This document shows, in pieces, positions 17,785 through 26,584 of a DNA stretch of 64,000 nt (the stretch's first letter is position 1; the number at the start of each line of letters is the position of its first letter). The position numbers were made by a program, and so were the translations under genes. This DNA comes from Brevibacterium marinum. Lineage in GTDB: Bacteria; Actinomycetota; Actinomycetes; Actinomycetales; Brevibacteriaceae. Below the pieces are notes generated by a model. It worked only from the letters and a program-made list of their open reading frames with translations, made no database searches and was not told the origin of the DNA. The stretch is taken from NCBI RefSeq assembly GCF_011927955.1, contig NZ_JAATJN010000001.1, forward strand, positions 1,116,001 through 1,180,000, in the 5' to 3' direction.

Positions 17785-17853
17785 CCCATCCCCGAGGTGG
17801 CCCCGCCCCCATCCCCGAGGTGGCCCCGCCCCCATCCCCGAGGTGACCCCTCC
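17785..17853 (+). repeat. Three tandem copies of a 23-bp repeat
   Basis: Units at 17785-17807, 17808-17830 and 17831-17853 share CCCATCCCCGAGGTGGCCCC with small changes in the last. The array lies between the terminator and the SDR gene. A 23-bp period would break a reading frame, which agrees with its non-coding position. Confidence 0.8.
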
Positions 17854-17914
17854 CACAGCCCTGAGCTAAGGTCGAACCGACTCAAAAGTTCACTCAGTGA
17901 TGCGAAGGACACCC

Positions 17915-18676
17915 ATGGATCTCAACAGCACAGTCGCCCTCGTCACCGGCGGCGCCTCCGGACTCGGCCGCGCCACCACGGAGCGGCTCCTGGCCGCCGG
18001 GGCCCAAGTCGTCATGGTCGATCTCAACGCCGAGGCGGGCCAGCAGGTGGCGGCCGAATTGGGCTCCAGCACCCACTTCGTCACCGCAGACGTCACGAAC
18101 GAGGACCAGGTCCAAGCGGCCGTCGACACCGCCACCGGTCTCGGCCGGCTGCGGGTCGTCGTCAACTGCGCGGGGGTCGCGACTCCCGGCAAGCTCGTCT
18201 CCCGCAAGGGGCCTCTGCCCCTGGACGGATTCTCTAAGGTGCTGGGCATCAACGTCGTCGGCACCGTCAACGTCTGCCGCCTGGCTGCTGCCGCGATGCA
18301 GGAGCAGGAGGCGATAGGCGAAGAGCGCGGCGTCATCGTCAACACCGCCTCGGTTGCGGCCTTCGACGGCCAGATCGGGCAGATCGCCTACTCGGCCTCG
18401 AAGGGGGCCATCGCCTCGGTGACCCTGCCGATGGCCCGCGAACTCGCCTCCTCGCAGATCCGCGTGGTCACGATCGCGCCGGGGATCTTCGAGACTCCGA
18501 TGATGGCGGGGCTGCCCGAAGAGGCGCAGGCATCGCTGGCGAAGTCCATCCCCCACCCCTCCCGACTGGGCAAGGCCACGGAGTACGCGCAGCTCGTCGA
18601 CTCGATCATCGCCAACCCGATGCTCAACGGCGAAACCATCCGCCTCGACGGTGCGATCCGCATGGCCCCGAAGTGA
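17915..18676 (+). CDS. SDR family dehydrogenase (3-hydroxyacyl-CoA dehydrogenase type 2-like)
   Basis: The 253-residue classical short-chain dehydrogenase has the cofactor motif [11 protein letters not shown], the NNAG equivalent NCAGVATPG, and a catalytic Ser-Tyr-Lys set in [20 protein letters not shown] followed by [22 protein letters not shown] and [14 protein letters not shown] are characteristic of the HSD17B10/hydroxyacyl-CoA dehydrogenase branch. That would place it in beta-oxidation or branched-chain acyl metabolism, using NAD+. ATG 17915 is chosen because GCGAAGGACACCC precedes it; a start at 17897 would add an unconserved tail. Its 3' end is 7 nt from the convergent response-regulator gene. 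Confidence 0.87.
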   Translation: MDLNSTVALVTGGASGLGRATTERLLAAGAQVVMVDLNAEAGQQVAAELGSSTHFVTADVTNEDQVQAAVDTATGLGRLRVVVNCAGVATPGKLVSRKGPLPLDGFSKVLGINVVGTVNVCRLAAAAMQEQEAIGEERGVIVNTASVAAFDGQIGQIAYSASKGAIASVTLPMARELASSQIRVVTIAPGIFETPMMAGLPEEAQASLAKSIPHPSRLGKATEYAQLVDSIIANPMLNGETIRLDGAIRMAPK

Positions 18677-18683
18677 TCTGAGT

Positions 18684-19388
18684 TCAGCGTCGCTCGTTGA
18701 CGAGCAGGGCCAGTTGGACGCGGGTGCTGACGTCGAGTTTGTCGAAGATGCGCGCCAGGTGGGTCTTCACCGTGGCCGTCGAGACGAACAGGGCCCGCGC
18801 CACCTGCGCATTCGTCATTCCCTGGGCGACCGCCTCGGCGATCTCCCGCTCGCGTGAAGTCAGCGACTCCAAGGGATCGGGCCCACCCGCCGAGCCTGCA
18901 GCGCCGGTTGGGCCCGCCGTGGTCGAGCCACCCGGAGCGCCCGGCCCACCTGCTGTACCCGTCGCCGAGGCGGTGGACCGTGCCAGCAGGGACTCGACGG
19001 CGCTCGGTGACAGGGTCCGGGTGCCGTTCGCGGCTGCCCGGACCGCGTGGATGAGTTCGTCGGGTGGGGTGTCCTTGAGGATGTAGCCGGCCGCACCCGA
19101 ACGCAGCGCCCGGAGCACGAACTCATCGGTGCCGAAAGCGGTGAGGATGAGGACTTCCGGGTGAGAGGCCTGCGCCATGAGGGCCCGGGTCGCTTCGAGC
19201 CCATCCATGACGGGCATGCGGATATCCATGAGGATGAGGTCGGGACTCAGCTTCCGAGCCAAGTCGATCGCCTCGGCACCGTGAGCCGCCTCGGCGATGA
19301 TCTCGATGTCATCGGCCGCGCCGAGGAGGAGGCGCAGGCCCGAGCGCATGAGGGACTCGTCGTCGGCGATGATGGCTCTGATGCTCAC
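18684..19388 (-). CDS. NarL/LuxR family response regulator
   Basis: A 234-residue regulator with a receiver domain (acidic pair D9-D10, phospho-acceptor D55 in LILMDIRMP, Lys in YILKDTPPDE) and a C-terminal LuxR HTH (LTSREREIAEAVAQGMTNAQ and VARALFVSTATVKTHLARIF). Between them is a Gly/Pro/Ala/Thr linker of about 30 residues, longer than usual and repeat-like. It overlaps the upstream histidine kinase gene by 4 nt (ATGA-type), so the kinase is its partner. Targets are unknown. Confidence 0.92.
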   Translation of the reverse strand: MSIRAIIADDESLMRSGLRLLLGAADDIEIIAEAAHGAEAIDLARKLSPDLILMDIRMPVMDGLEATRALMAQASHPEVLILTAFGTDEFVLRALRSGAAGYILKDTPPDELIHAVRAAANGTRTLSPSAVESLLARSTASATGTAGGPGAPGGSTTAGPTGAAGSAGGPDPLESLTSREREIAEAVAQGMTNAQVARALFVSTATVKTHLARIFDKLDVSTRVQLALLVNERR

Positions 19389-20731
19389 GTGATCTCCTCT
19401 GTCGAGTTCGGCACAGGGATCCTGGCCCTCAGCTCGAAATCCGGGGCTCGGGTCACGCTGAGGTCACCGCCCATGGCCTCCATCCTCTCCTTGAGGCCGA
19501 GCAGACCCAACCCGGATCCAGCCGTCGTCTGCTCATGTCCATCGGCAGCGGCGTCGTTGAGGTGGCGGTTTCTCGCGACCATTTCGATGCTGCGGTGATC
19601 GTCGGCCAAGGACAGGGTGATCAGCAGTTTCCGTCCGGGGGCGTGCTTGACCACGTTCGTGATCGCCTCCTGGGCGAAGCGGTAGATCGTCGTGCGTTCG
19701 AGGGCACCGACCGATCGCAGGAGTTCCGGGGTGAGCGGCTGTGTGCAGGCCAGCTCCACGGTGTCGGCACGATCGGCGACGAGCCGTTCCAGATCGGGAT
19801 CGATGACGGTCCCCTGGTCGTCGCCGCGCAGCATCGTCAGCACCTCACGCAGTTCCATGCCCGAACGGCGGGCGCTGGCGGCGATGAGGCGCGCGCTCTC
19901 GTGCACGGATTCCGCGTCGAGGTCGCGGCGGACCGAGAGCGCACCCGAGTACATGGCGATGACGCTGAGGTGGTGCGACAGCGAGTCGTGCATGTCGCGG
20001 GCGATGCCGCGGCGAACCTCGGCGACGGCTCGATCCTGACGTGAGCGTTCGCGCAGCAGGGTCTGTGCCGCGGTGTCGATGAGGCCCTGTTCCCGCGACC
20101 CGCGGATGACGCCGGTGACGACGAGTGCGGCGAAGACGGTGCCGTTGACGAGGAAGAGCGGCAGCTCGAACTGTCCGACCGCGTGCGGGGTCAGCGTGTA
20201 GCCCATGATCTGGGAGGCCACAGCGGCGGCGAGGCAGGCGAAGTCGAGTGACCAGCTGCGTCTGGCGGACAGTGTCACGAGGATGAGGGATGAGGCGACT
20301 GCGCCGAGGAGGCTGATCGTGCCGATGAGGATGCCGAGGAGTCCGACGGTCACGGGGAGCCAGCCGCCGGGCCGACGCTGCAGTGACTCGACGGATCCGT
20401 CCGCGGAGAGGAACTCCTCGCCCCCGAGTCCGCTCGAATTCAGGAAGTCGCGGAGCTTCTCCGCGGCGAGAACCTTCGGCCGCAGAGTCTCGGGTGGGAT
20501 CGTCCGCCCGTCGAACCGCAGAGCGATCGGCAGGCAGGCCAGGGAGATGACGCCGAAGACGATGTGGATGGAGAGCTCGGTGCCGAGCGCTGCGGCCCGG
20601 TCGCCCGCGTCCTCCGGGTCGGGCCATTCGGTTCCGACGACGACGACCAGCAGGAGCACGCCGATTGCCAGAGAGATGCCCGTCCACAGGAGGGCATGCA
20701 TGAGCGCACGGCGGCCGGAGCGAGGAGTCAC
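19385..20731 (-). CDS. HisKA_3-type sensor histidine kinase
   Basis: The 448-residue kinase has two N-terminal membrane helices, a cytosolic stretch (about 75-120), three or four further helices (about 125-215), then the dimerisation/phospho-acceptor helix with RRGIARDMHDSLSHHLSVIA (His after DM) and a HATPase domain (RFAQEAITNVVKHAPGRKLL; GSGLGLLGLKERMEAMGGDL). The N-terminal region holds no recognised sensor fold. The start is GTG 20731, with TAGCCT 6 nt upstream (20743-20738) and no Shine-Dalgarno. It is cotranscribed with the downstream response regulator. Confidence 0.9.
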   Translation of the reverse strand: MTPRSGRRALMHALLWTGISLAIGVLLLVVVVGTEWPDPEDAGDRAAALGTELSIHIVFGVISLACLPIALRFDGRTIPPETLRPKVLAAEKLRDFLNSSGLGGEEFLSADGSVESLQRRPGGWLPVTVGLLGILIGTISLLGAVASSLILVTLSARRSWSLDFACLAAAVASQIMGYTLTPHAVGQFELPLFLVNGTVFAALVVTGVIRGSREQGLIDTAAQTLLRERSRQDRAVAEVRRGIARDMHDSLSHHLSVIAMYSGALSVRRDLDAESVHESARLIAASARRSGMELREVLTMLRGDDQGTVIDPDLERLVADRADTVELACTQPLTPELLRSVGALERTTIYRFAQEAITNVVKHAPGRKLLITLSLADDHRSIEMVARNRHLNDAAADGHEQTTAGSGLGLLGLKERMEAMGGDLSVTRAPDFELRARIPVPNSTEEIT

Positions 20732-20737
20732 AATTCG

Positions 20738-20743
20738 AGGCTA
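20738..20743 (-). promoter_or_regulatory. Leaderless -10 box of the histidine kinase gene
   Basis: TAGCCT on the minus strand lies 6 nt before GTG 20731. There is no ribosome-binding site. This matches the TANNNT-N6/7-start pattern seen at other genes here. Confidence 0.5.
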
Positions 20744-20811
20744 CCGGTGGCAGCGGTTCGCCGCTGTCGTCCGAAAGGATGAGATCACCCGTCTTCGCAG
20801 CAGCCGTCGTC

Positions 20812-20825
20812 GGGGGGGGGGGGGG
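20812..20825 (+). repeat. Homopolymer of 14 G
   Basis: An uninterrupted run of fourteen G lies between the 5' end of the kinase gene and the 3' end of the SHMT-like gene (17 nt beyond its stop). Such tracts slip easily in replication and in sequencing. Confidence 0.85.
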
Positions 20826-20842
20826 TCGGGAGGGGTGAGAGG

Positions 20843-22291
20843 TCAGGCGGTGTGCCTCACCTCGGTGAAGTCCTTGCGCCACGTCGAGACTTCGGCTGCG
20901 ATGTCGCTGAGGATCGCCTCGGTCGCGCTCCCGTGGCGTGTGCTCCCGTGGCGTACCCGAGCAGTGGAGGGGCCCTCTTGGTCGGCCGCACACAGCGCTT
21001 GGCCGGCCTCTAGCGCCCTGGTCATGAGTTCGGCCATCCGCGGCATGTCGGCTGTGGTCATTCCTCGACGCACGATCTCAGGCGTGCCCACGCGCAGACC
21101 GTTCTGGCCCCCGGGGAACTCGGGCGCGGGCAGGCCGATGCCCGAGGTGAGGAAGCCGGCGCGCTCCAGGGTGCGGGCGGCGGTCATGCCACCGCCGAAT
21201 GGCGCGGCCAGCAGTCCGAACTGGTGGGAGTCGGTGAAGCCCTCCGCGCACCGGAACGGCTCGACACCACGTGCCGAGAGCTCGTCGGCCAGGGTTGAGG
21301 CGCTCGCCCGCATCTCGGAGGCATAGTCCTCACCGCACTCGATCCAGTCGGCCAGGGTCACTCCGAGAGCGGCGACCGCACCGGCGTCGAAGTTCGCGGT
21401 CAGCCCGGGGAAGGCGATGGCGTCGATGCGCTGCGAGAGTTCCGCGTCGTTGCTGAGCAGCAGACCGTGGGACGGGCCGCCGAGACTCTTGTAGGTGCTC
21501 ATCGACATGAGATGGGCGCCCTCGTCGAGCGGGTTGGCCCACTGTCTGCCGGCGATCATCCCGCAGACGTGGGCGGCGTCGAAGAGCAGGTGGGCGCCGA
21601 CCTCATCGGCGATCTCGCGGACCTTCGCGACGGGATGCTCGAAGAGGTTGAGCGAGCCGCCCATCGTGATCAGGCGCGGCTTCACTTCGCGAGCCATGTT
21701 CGCCAGGGCGTCGAGGTCACAGCTGTAGGCGTCGATGCTGACCGGTGAGCCGGTGGTGTGCAGTCCGTAGAGCCCGGCCGCGCCCTCGGCATGGTGGGTG
21801 ACGTGCCCGCCGATGGTCGTGGGTGAGGCGATGATGTCGTCACCGGGGGAGCAGGTTGCCATGAACGCGTAGAGGTTCGCCATCGCTCCGCTGGGCACGC
21901 GCACCTCGGCGAAGGAGGCGTTGAACAGCCGGGCCGCGAGCTCCGCGGTGACGACCTCGACCTGTTCGATGTGTTTGAGACCCATCTCGTACTTCTCGCC
22001 CGCGTAACCCAGCGAGGTCCGCGGTCCCGAACCGCTGGACAGGAGCGCGGCCGCGCGTGGGTTGAGGACGTTCGAGGCGGGATTGAGGTTGAACGCCTCC
22101 TCGTCGTGGAGCCGGTCGGAGGCGGCGATGAGGTCCTCGATGCCCGCGACGACCTCGCCCATGGGTACGGTCGGTGCGGTGGTCCCGCTGCGACTTCCGG
22201 AGGGGTCGCCCTCGCCGAGGTGGGTGCGGGAGATGGTCTCGATGCGTTCGCGGCTGCCGGCTGGGACCCAGGTCTGCGGTGTCTGGAACAC
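20843..22291 (-). CDS. Serine hydroxymethyltransferase-like PLP enzyme
   Basis: The 482-residue fold-type I PLP enzyme aligns by motif with GlyA: NPASNVLNPRAAALL, LGYAGEKYEMGLKHIEQVE (equivalent to the YAEGYPGRRYYGG region), HLLFDAAHVCGMIAGRQW and the PLP lysine in SMSTYKSLGGPSHGLLLS. Canonical GlyA has HKTLRGPRGG at the lysine site, so this is a divergent member and may act on serine, alpha-methylserine or another hydroxy amino acid. GTG 22291 (VFQTPQTWVPAGS) is chosen because AAGGAG lies 6 nt upstream; a longer reading to 22414 crosses that site. It lies downstream of the large kinase on the same strand. Confidence 0.8.
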   Translation of the reverse strand: MFQTPQTWVPAGSRERIETISRTHLGEGDPSGSRSGTTAPTVPMGEVVAGIEDLIAASDRLHDEEAFNLNPASNVLNPRAAALLSSGSGPRTSLGYAGEKYEMGLKHIEQVEVVTAELAARLFNASFAEVRVPSGAMANLYAFMATCSPGDDIIASPTTIGGHVTHHAEGAAGLYGLHTTGSPVSIDAYSCDLDALANMAREVKPRLITMGGSLNLFEHPVAKVREIADEVGAHLLFDAAHVCGMIAGRQWANPLDEGAHLMSMSTYKSLGGPSHGLLLSNDAELSQRIDAIAFPGLTANFDAGAVAALGVTLADWIECGEDYASEMRASASTLADELSARGVEPFRCAEGFTDSHQFGLLAAPFGGGMTAARTLERAGFLTSGIGLPAPEFPGGQNGLRVGTPEIVRRGMTTADMPRMAELMTRALEAGQALCAADQEGPSTARVRHGSTRHGSATEAILSDIAAEVSTWRKDFTEVRHTA

Positions 22292-22454
22292 GGGCGACTC
22301 CTTCGTCGTGGTGAGGTGTGCGTCCGACTGTTCGTGCTCGGACGGTTTCGGGCGTGCCCCGAACCACTTCGATCCTAGGCAGTCACCGCCCGAATCCCGG
22401 CGGTTGAGCCTCAAGAGTGTGTATGAGGATCTTCTGCAGAATCTTGAACGATCG

Positions 22455-22544
22455 GCCCAGCCGCGGACAGCCCAGCCGCGGACGGCCCAGCCGCGGACAG
22501 CCCAGCCGCGGACGGCCCAGCCGCGGACAACCCAGCCGCGGACG
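22455..22544 (-). repeat. Six tandem copies of a 15-bp repeat
   Basis: Units of GCCCAGCCGCGGAC plus A or G start at 22455, 22470, 22485, 22500, 22515 and 22530. The array is perfect apart from that last base and the first base of unit six. It begins 1 nt after the kinase stop codon (read on the minus strand) and lies upstream of the SHMT-like gene. Confidence 0.9.
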
Positions 22545-22545
22545 G

Positions 22546-24639
22546 TCAGGACACGGGCAGCCTCGCGCGTACCCCGAATCCGCCTTCGGCGCTCGGTCCC
22601 ACCTGCAGTGTTCCGTCGAGGGCCTCGACCCTTTCGCGCATGCCCTTGAGACCGAACCCTCCGCCGAGGCGGCCGGATGTCGGGTGCGTCGGGTGGCCCG
22701 CGCCGGTCGACGTCGGGTGCCCCTCGCCGGTCGACGTCGGGTGCCCCTCGCCGGTTGACGTCGGGATCCCGTTGACGACCGTGATCCTCAGCTGCGAATC
22801 AGCGGTGTCCACGGACACATACACCGGCGCACCGGGCGCGTGGCGAAGCGCATTCGACAGCGCCTCCTGGACGAGGCGGAACGCGGTCAGACCGGTCGTC
22901 GGGTTGAGGAGGATCGGGCCGACAGGGAATTCGAGCTCCACCTCGGCGCCCGAACCGCGAGTGGCCTCGACGAGATCGGGAATGTCGTCGATCACCGGCT
23001 GCGGGGCCAGATCGGCATCGGCGCCGCCACGCAGGATCGCCAGCAGTCCGCGCATCTCATTCAGCGCCTGCCGCGCGGAGCCGGCGATCGAGTCGAACTC
23101 CTCGACGCTGCGCTGTTCGAGTTCCGGCAGCCGGTAGCGGGCCGTGGTGGCCTGCACGCTGATGACGGACATACTGTGGGCGACGACGTCGTGGAGTTCC
23201 TGGGCGATGCGGTTGCGCTCCTCGAGTTCCTGGCGTCTGCTCAGCTCTTCGGCACTCAGCCGGCGTTCCTCCGCCAGCTGGCTGCGGCCGCGGATCCACA
23301 GATTGCCGATCACCGCGATGATCGAGACTCCTGCGGTGAGTGAGACGGTCGTGATGACATTGGCCATGGCTCCGGACAGGCCCCCTGCATGGGGCATGGC
23401 CAGGCTAAGTGCTCCGAGCACAGCCGACAGCGACCACAGGATGACGAGGTGGAGCCAGCTGTGGCGCAGTCCGACGATGAGGTGGAGGAAGACCAGAGCC
23501 AGGATCGACGTCACCGTCCACGGCCACACCAGGCCGAGAGAATCCGCGGTGAGGATGATTCCGGCCGCAGACGAGGCCACTCCCACAACGATCGCGGCGA
23601 TCGGCTGCCTGACGGCCAGGACCAGGGCGACGCTCTGGGCGAGGACGACGATCATCGCGATGACCGTCGACGTCTCGTACAGTGCTGCCGTCACGGGCCA
23701 TCCGACGGCGACGAGGACGACCCCGGTGAAGACGGACAGCAGCCAGAACCACCCTTCGGTGTTCACGCGTGTCATGACGTAGCCGGTGCCGGATGAGGAC
23801 GAGTGGTCCACAGAACCGAACCCGTCCGGGTCGTGACCTGGTCCGTCACCGGCTCGTGCATCTCCCACCGAGGCTCTCCCATCGTGACCTGGCGCCAGTC
23901 CTGCCGTGCTGGCCGCGATCTCCAAGCGGGCCATGGCGTGGAGGACGAAGGGGAAGGTGATGAGGAGGATGAGGCCCGTGACGAACTGGACGGTTGCCAC
24001 AGTGCCGAAGCCCAGATCCATCACCGAGGTGTCGTTCGTGGCGGCGACGATGAATTCGATGAGCTCGGTGTTGCCTTCGGGCAGGAAGCGCCCCCAGAAG
24101 AAGTAGGTCAGCCCGCCCAGGGCGCCGAAGAACCACGTCACAGTCACGGAGAACGTGAGGATCCGGATCGGCAGGGCGAAGACGGCTTCGAACAGCAGGT
24201 CCAGCCACCGGCGACCGTCGGCCATGGCACCGATCCACCCGCGGAGTCCGCGGTCGCGAGAACGATGGGCAACCTCGGCGATGGGGGCGCCCCACTGCCG
24301 GGCTCGGGCCCGGGACAGGTTCGCGAATCCGGTCGCCACGAAGAGCGTCAGCGGCAGCAGCAGGGCACCGAGCCAGATGACGAAGGTGGCGATCGAGATG
24401 GAGAACAGCGCGATGAGGACGCTGAACCCGATGAGTGAGATGAAGAAGCCTGGGAGGACGAGGATGCTGTCGCGGCCCATGTTGTGCCACATCCGCGACC
24501 ACCACGACCGGTCGGATGCGGGAGTGTGAGCATCATCGGGGCCGGTCTGCGGCGGGGTTGAGGGACGGGGCACGTTCTCAGAGTACGTGCCCGGGTCCGT
24601 GCGCGCATCGGTGATGGAAGGTTCGAAGATCGGGTTCAT
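22546..24639 (-). CDS. Large sensor histidine kinase with two membrane blocks
   Basis: The 697-residue kinase starts with a polar tail (1-45), then a four-helix block resembling the actinobacterial 'putative sensor' domain (about 50-235: GRDSILVLPGFFISLIGFSV, WIGAMADGRRWLDLLFEAVF). A second block of five or six helices follows (about 285-450). The kinase core has EERNRIAQELHDVVAHSMSV (phospho-His), FRLVQEALSNALRHAPGAPV and GGGFGLKGMRERVEALDGTL. An 8-residue repeat (PTSTGEGH, about three copies) interrupts the ATP-lid region between these last two motifs. It overlaps the DMT transporter gene by 4 nt. The divergent response regulator at 25785 is the likely partner. Confidence 0.9.
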   Translation of the reverse strand: MNPIFEPSITDARTDPGTYSENVPRPSTPPQTGPDDAHTPASDRSWWSRMWHNMGRDSILVLPGFFISLIGFSVLIALFSISIATFVIWLGALLLPLTLFVATGFANLSRARARQWGAPIAEVAHRSRDRGLRGWIGAMADGRRWLDLLFEAVFALPIRILTFSVTVTWFFGALGGLTYFFWGRFLPEGNTELIEFIVAATNDTSVMDLGFGTVATVQFVTGLILLITFPFVLHAMARLEIAASTAGLAPGHDGRASVGDARAGDGPGHDPDGFGSVDHSSSSGTGYVMTRVNTEGWFWLLSVFTGVVLVAVGWPVTAALYETSTVIAMIVVLAQSVALVLAVRQPIAAIVVGVASSAAGIILTADSLGLVWPWTVTSILALVFLHLIVGLRHSWLHLVILWSLSAVLGALSLAMPHAGGLSGAMANVITTVSLTAGVSIIAVIGNLWIRGRSQLAEERRLSAEELSRRQELEERNRIAQELHDVVAHSMSVISVQATTARYRLPELEQRSVEEFDSIAGSARQALNEMRGLLAILRGGADADLAPQPVIDDIPDLVEATRGSGAEVELEFPVGPILLNPTTGLTAFRLVQEALSNALRHAPGAPVYVSVDTADSQLRITVVNGIPTSTGEGHPTSTGEGHPTSTGAGHPTHPTSGRLGGGFGLKGMRERVEALDGTLQVGPSAEGGFGVRARLPVS
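22702..22770 (-). repeat. 24-bp in-frame repeats within the kinase HATPase domain
   Basis: Near-identical units at 22702-22725, 22726-22749 and 22750-22770 (partial) contain GCCGGTCGACGTCGGGTGCC. On the coding strand each adds eight residues (HPTSTGEG). Two units are identical, which suggests recent expansion. Confidence 0.85.
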
Positions 24640-25616
24640 GACCGGACTCCTTGTTCTCTCTGCACCAGTGTGTGGGTGGTCGACGATTCGTTCGGACGGC
24701 CGGCAGGTGGTTCATCGGCTCCGTCGGCGGGAGTGTTCGCCGTCGGCGATGGTCGAAGGCGCGACTCATGCCTGAGCGATGCCTTCGCCTTGAGTGCGCG
24801 GGGATGGAAGCGTGAGAGCATGCAGACTCCGCCGACGCCGCCGGCGCCTGCGAGCAGCAGGAGGCCGATCGCCATGGGTGTCAGACCTGTGTATTCGCCG
24901 AAGAAGGCGGCGCCGATGACCACGGCCACGATCGGGTCGATGACGGTCAGGCCCGCGAGTACCGTCTCGGCAGGTCCGCAGGCGTAGGCGGTCTGGACCA
25001 GCCAGAATCCCACCGCCGAGGCGATACCCACCGCGGCGAGCACCATCCACCACCGGGAGCCCATGAGGTCGAATCCGGGAAGTCCCCCGGCTACGACGGT
25101 GCGGGCGAGCACATGTGTCGCGGCGGCGACGGTGCCGAAGATGATGCCGGTCATGACGACTCGGGGGATGTGTCCGGCCCGGCTGAAGGCGAAGAGCGCG
25201 CCGAAGACGCTGAGGGCGATGAGGATCGACAGCAGCCAGGTGATCGATTCCTCGGTGGCGACGAGTTCGTGGGAGAACTGCGCCGAGGTGGTCACGAAGG
25301 TGAAGATCGAAAACATCGTCACCCCGATGCTGATGAGCAGCGGGGCACCGAGCCGCAGGCCGAAGTACCGGCGGCTGATGAGCGCGGCGAAGACGAGGGA
25401 GATCGCGCCTATGGGTTGGACGATGGCGACGGGGCCCAGGCCCAGGGCGATGACGTTGAGGACGGTCACGAGGCCCATCAGTCCCAGTCCGGTGACCCAG
25501 GTGGCTCGGCGTTTGGGACCGGGTGTCATTGTGGCGACGGCGTGCTGCTGTAAGTGCGTGCCGAGCGCCAGACAGAAGGCTGCTGTCGTGGCGAGGACTA
25601 TCGCGGTGATGAACAT
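24636..25616 (-). CDS. DMT superfamily transporter (EamA/NIPA-like)
   Basis: A 326-residue protein with nine or ten hydrophobic helices, starting MFITAIVLATTAAFCLALGT. GLGPVAIVQPIGAISLVFAA and AVVIGAAFFGEYTGLTPMAI are typical DMT-fold features, and the first repeat resembles NIPA-type magnesium transporters found in Actinobacteria; the substrate is not assigned. A hydrophilic C-terminal tail of about 60 residues follows. ATG 25616 is chosen because TAGCGT stands 7 nt upstream with no Shine-Dalgarno; GTG 25625 is the longer alternative and lies inside that interval. The TGA overlaps the kinase ATG, so a DMT-kinase operon is likely. Confidence 0.8.
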   Translation of the reverse strand: MFITAIVLATTAAFCLALGTHLQQHAVATMTPGPKRRATWVTGLGLMGLVTVLNVIALGLGPVAIVQPIGAISLVFAALISRRYFGLRLGAPLLISIGVTMFSIFTFVTTSAQFSHELVATEESITWLLSILIALSVFGALFAFSRAGHIPRVVMTGIIFGTVAAATHVLARTVVAGGLPGFDLMGSRWWMVLAAVGIASAVGFWLVQTAYACGPAETVLAGLTVIDPIVAVVIGAAFFGEYTGLTPMAIGLLLLAGAGGVGGVCMLSRFHPRALKAKASLRHESRLRPSPTANTPADGADEPPAGRPNESSTTHTLVQREQGVRS

Positions 25617-25623
25617 GATGTGC

Positions 25624-25629
25624 ACGCTA
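25624..25629 (-). promoter_or_regulatory. Leaderless -10 box (TAGCGT) of the DMT-kinase operon
   Basis: TAGCGT on the minus strand lies 7 nt before ATG 25616. The same hexamer is used on the opposite strand for the divergent response regulator (25773-25778). Confidence 0.5.
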
Positions 25630-25772
25630 AGGACAGAGTGTCGCGGTGCGCATCATACGAAGGAGTGATTGTGCGGATCGCCGTGTGGTACTTCCGGATG
25701 AAATCATCGCTGAGCCCGATGCGATCGCCGAGTTGTCACGGTTTTCAGGGGTCTCAGGCGGTGCCGGTCGGG

Positions 25773-25778
25773 TAGCGT
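25773..25778 (+). promoter_or_regulatory. Leaderless -10 box (TAGCGT) of the response regulator
   Basis: TAGCGT lies 6 nt before ATG 25785. It matches the -10 of the divergent DMT-kinase operon and that of the kinase at 31183. Confidence 0.5.
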
Positions 25779-25784
25779 GAGAGC

Positions 25785-26546
25785 ATGCCAGAAGCAGGAG
25801 CGTCAGGTCCGAGTCCGACACCGCGCCCAACGCCGAGTCCGACACCGGGGTCGATCGCGAGCGACGGGATGCCGCCGCCGGCGACCGAGACGACCCGAGT
25901 CGCCATCGTCGACGACCAGGCCATGGTGCGGCAGGGATTCGGCGCCCTCCTCGACGCGCAGCCGGACATGAGCGTCGTCGGCAGCGCCGAGGACGGTTCG
26001 CAGGTCGTCGACCTCGTGCGCCGGACCGCGCCGGACGTCATCCTCATGGACATCCGGATGCCGAAGCTCAACGGTCTGGACGCCACCCGAGCCGTCTTCT
26101 CCATGCCCGGCGAACACCCGAAGGTCATCATGCTCACCACCTTCGACGCCGACGAGTACGTGTTCTCCGCCCTGCGTGCCGGAGCCAGCGGCTTCCTGCT
26201 CAAGGATGCCACCGCCGAGGACATGATCACCGCCGTCCGCGTGGTCGCCGAGGGGCAGTCGCTGCTGGCGCCGTCCGTGACCCGTCGCCTCATCTCCGAG
26301 TACGTCAGCGGTCCGAAGATCTCCAAGGACACGGCCGTCCTCGGGCAGCTGACCGACCGTGAGATCGACGTCATGAGGCTGGTGGCCAAGGGTCATGCCA
26401 ACGCCGAGGTGGCCGAGCGGCTGTTCCTGGCCGAACAGACCGTCAAGACCCACGTGTCCAGGATCCTGTCGAAGCTGGGTCTGCGCGATCGCACGCAGAT
26501 CGTCGTCGCCGCCTACGAATCCGGGCTGGTCGTCGCCGGCAGCTGA
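25785..26546 (+). CDS. NarL/LuxR family response regulator with Pro-rich N-terminus
   Basis: The 253-residue regulator has an unusual lead of about 36 residues rich in Pro/Ser/Thr (PSPTPRPTPSPTPGS), then a receiver domain (VAIVDDQAMVRQ; phospho-acceptor D89 in VILMDIRMP; FLLKDATAED) and a LuxR HTH (LTDREIDVMRLVAKGHANAE and VAERLFLAEQTVKTHVSRIL). Most family members begin at the receiver; in-frame ATG 25869 (MPPPATETT) would give that form. Start 25785 is kept because a TAGCGT -10 lies 6 nt upstream. It is divergent from the DMT-kinase operon, whose kinase is the likely partner. Confidence 0.88.
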   Translation: MPEAGASGPSPTPRPTPSPTPGSIASDGMPPPATETTRVAIVDDQAMVRQGFGALLDAQPDMSVVGSAEDGSQVVDLVRRTAPDVILMDIRMPKLNGLDATRAVFSMPGEHPKVIMLTTFDADEYVFSALRAGASGFLLKDATAEDMITAVRVVAEGQSLLAPSVTRRLISEYVSGPKISKDTAVLGQLTDREIDVMRLVAKGHANAEVAERLFLAEQTVKTHVSRILSKLGLRDRTQIVVAAYESGLVVAGS

Positions 26547-26584
26547 ATGCGGACGGGCAGAGTCGCTACCCAGTGCGAAGCATT

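Noticed and set aside
20812..20825. Poly-G tract as a coding phase-variation switch
   Set aside because: It lies between genes, so length change would not shift a reading frame.
22455..22544. Six 15-bp repeats considered as a CRISPR array
   Set aside because: The units are contiguous with no spacers and too short; it is a simple tandem repeat.
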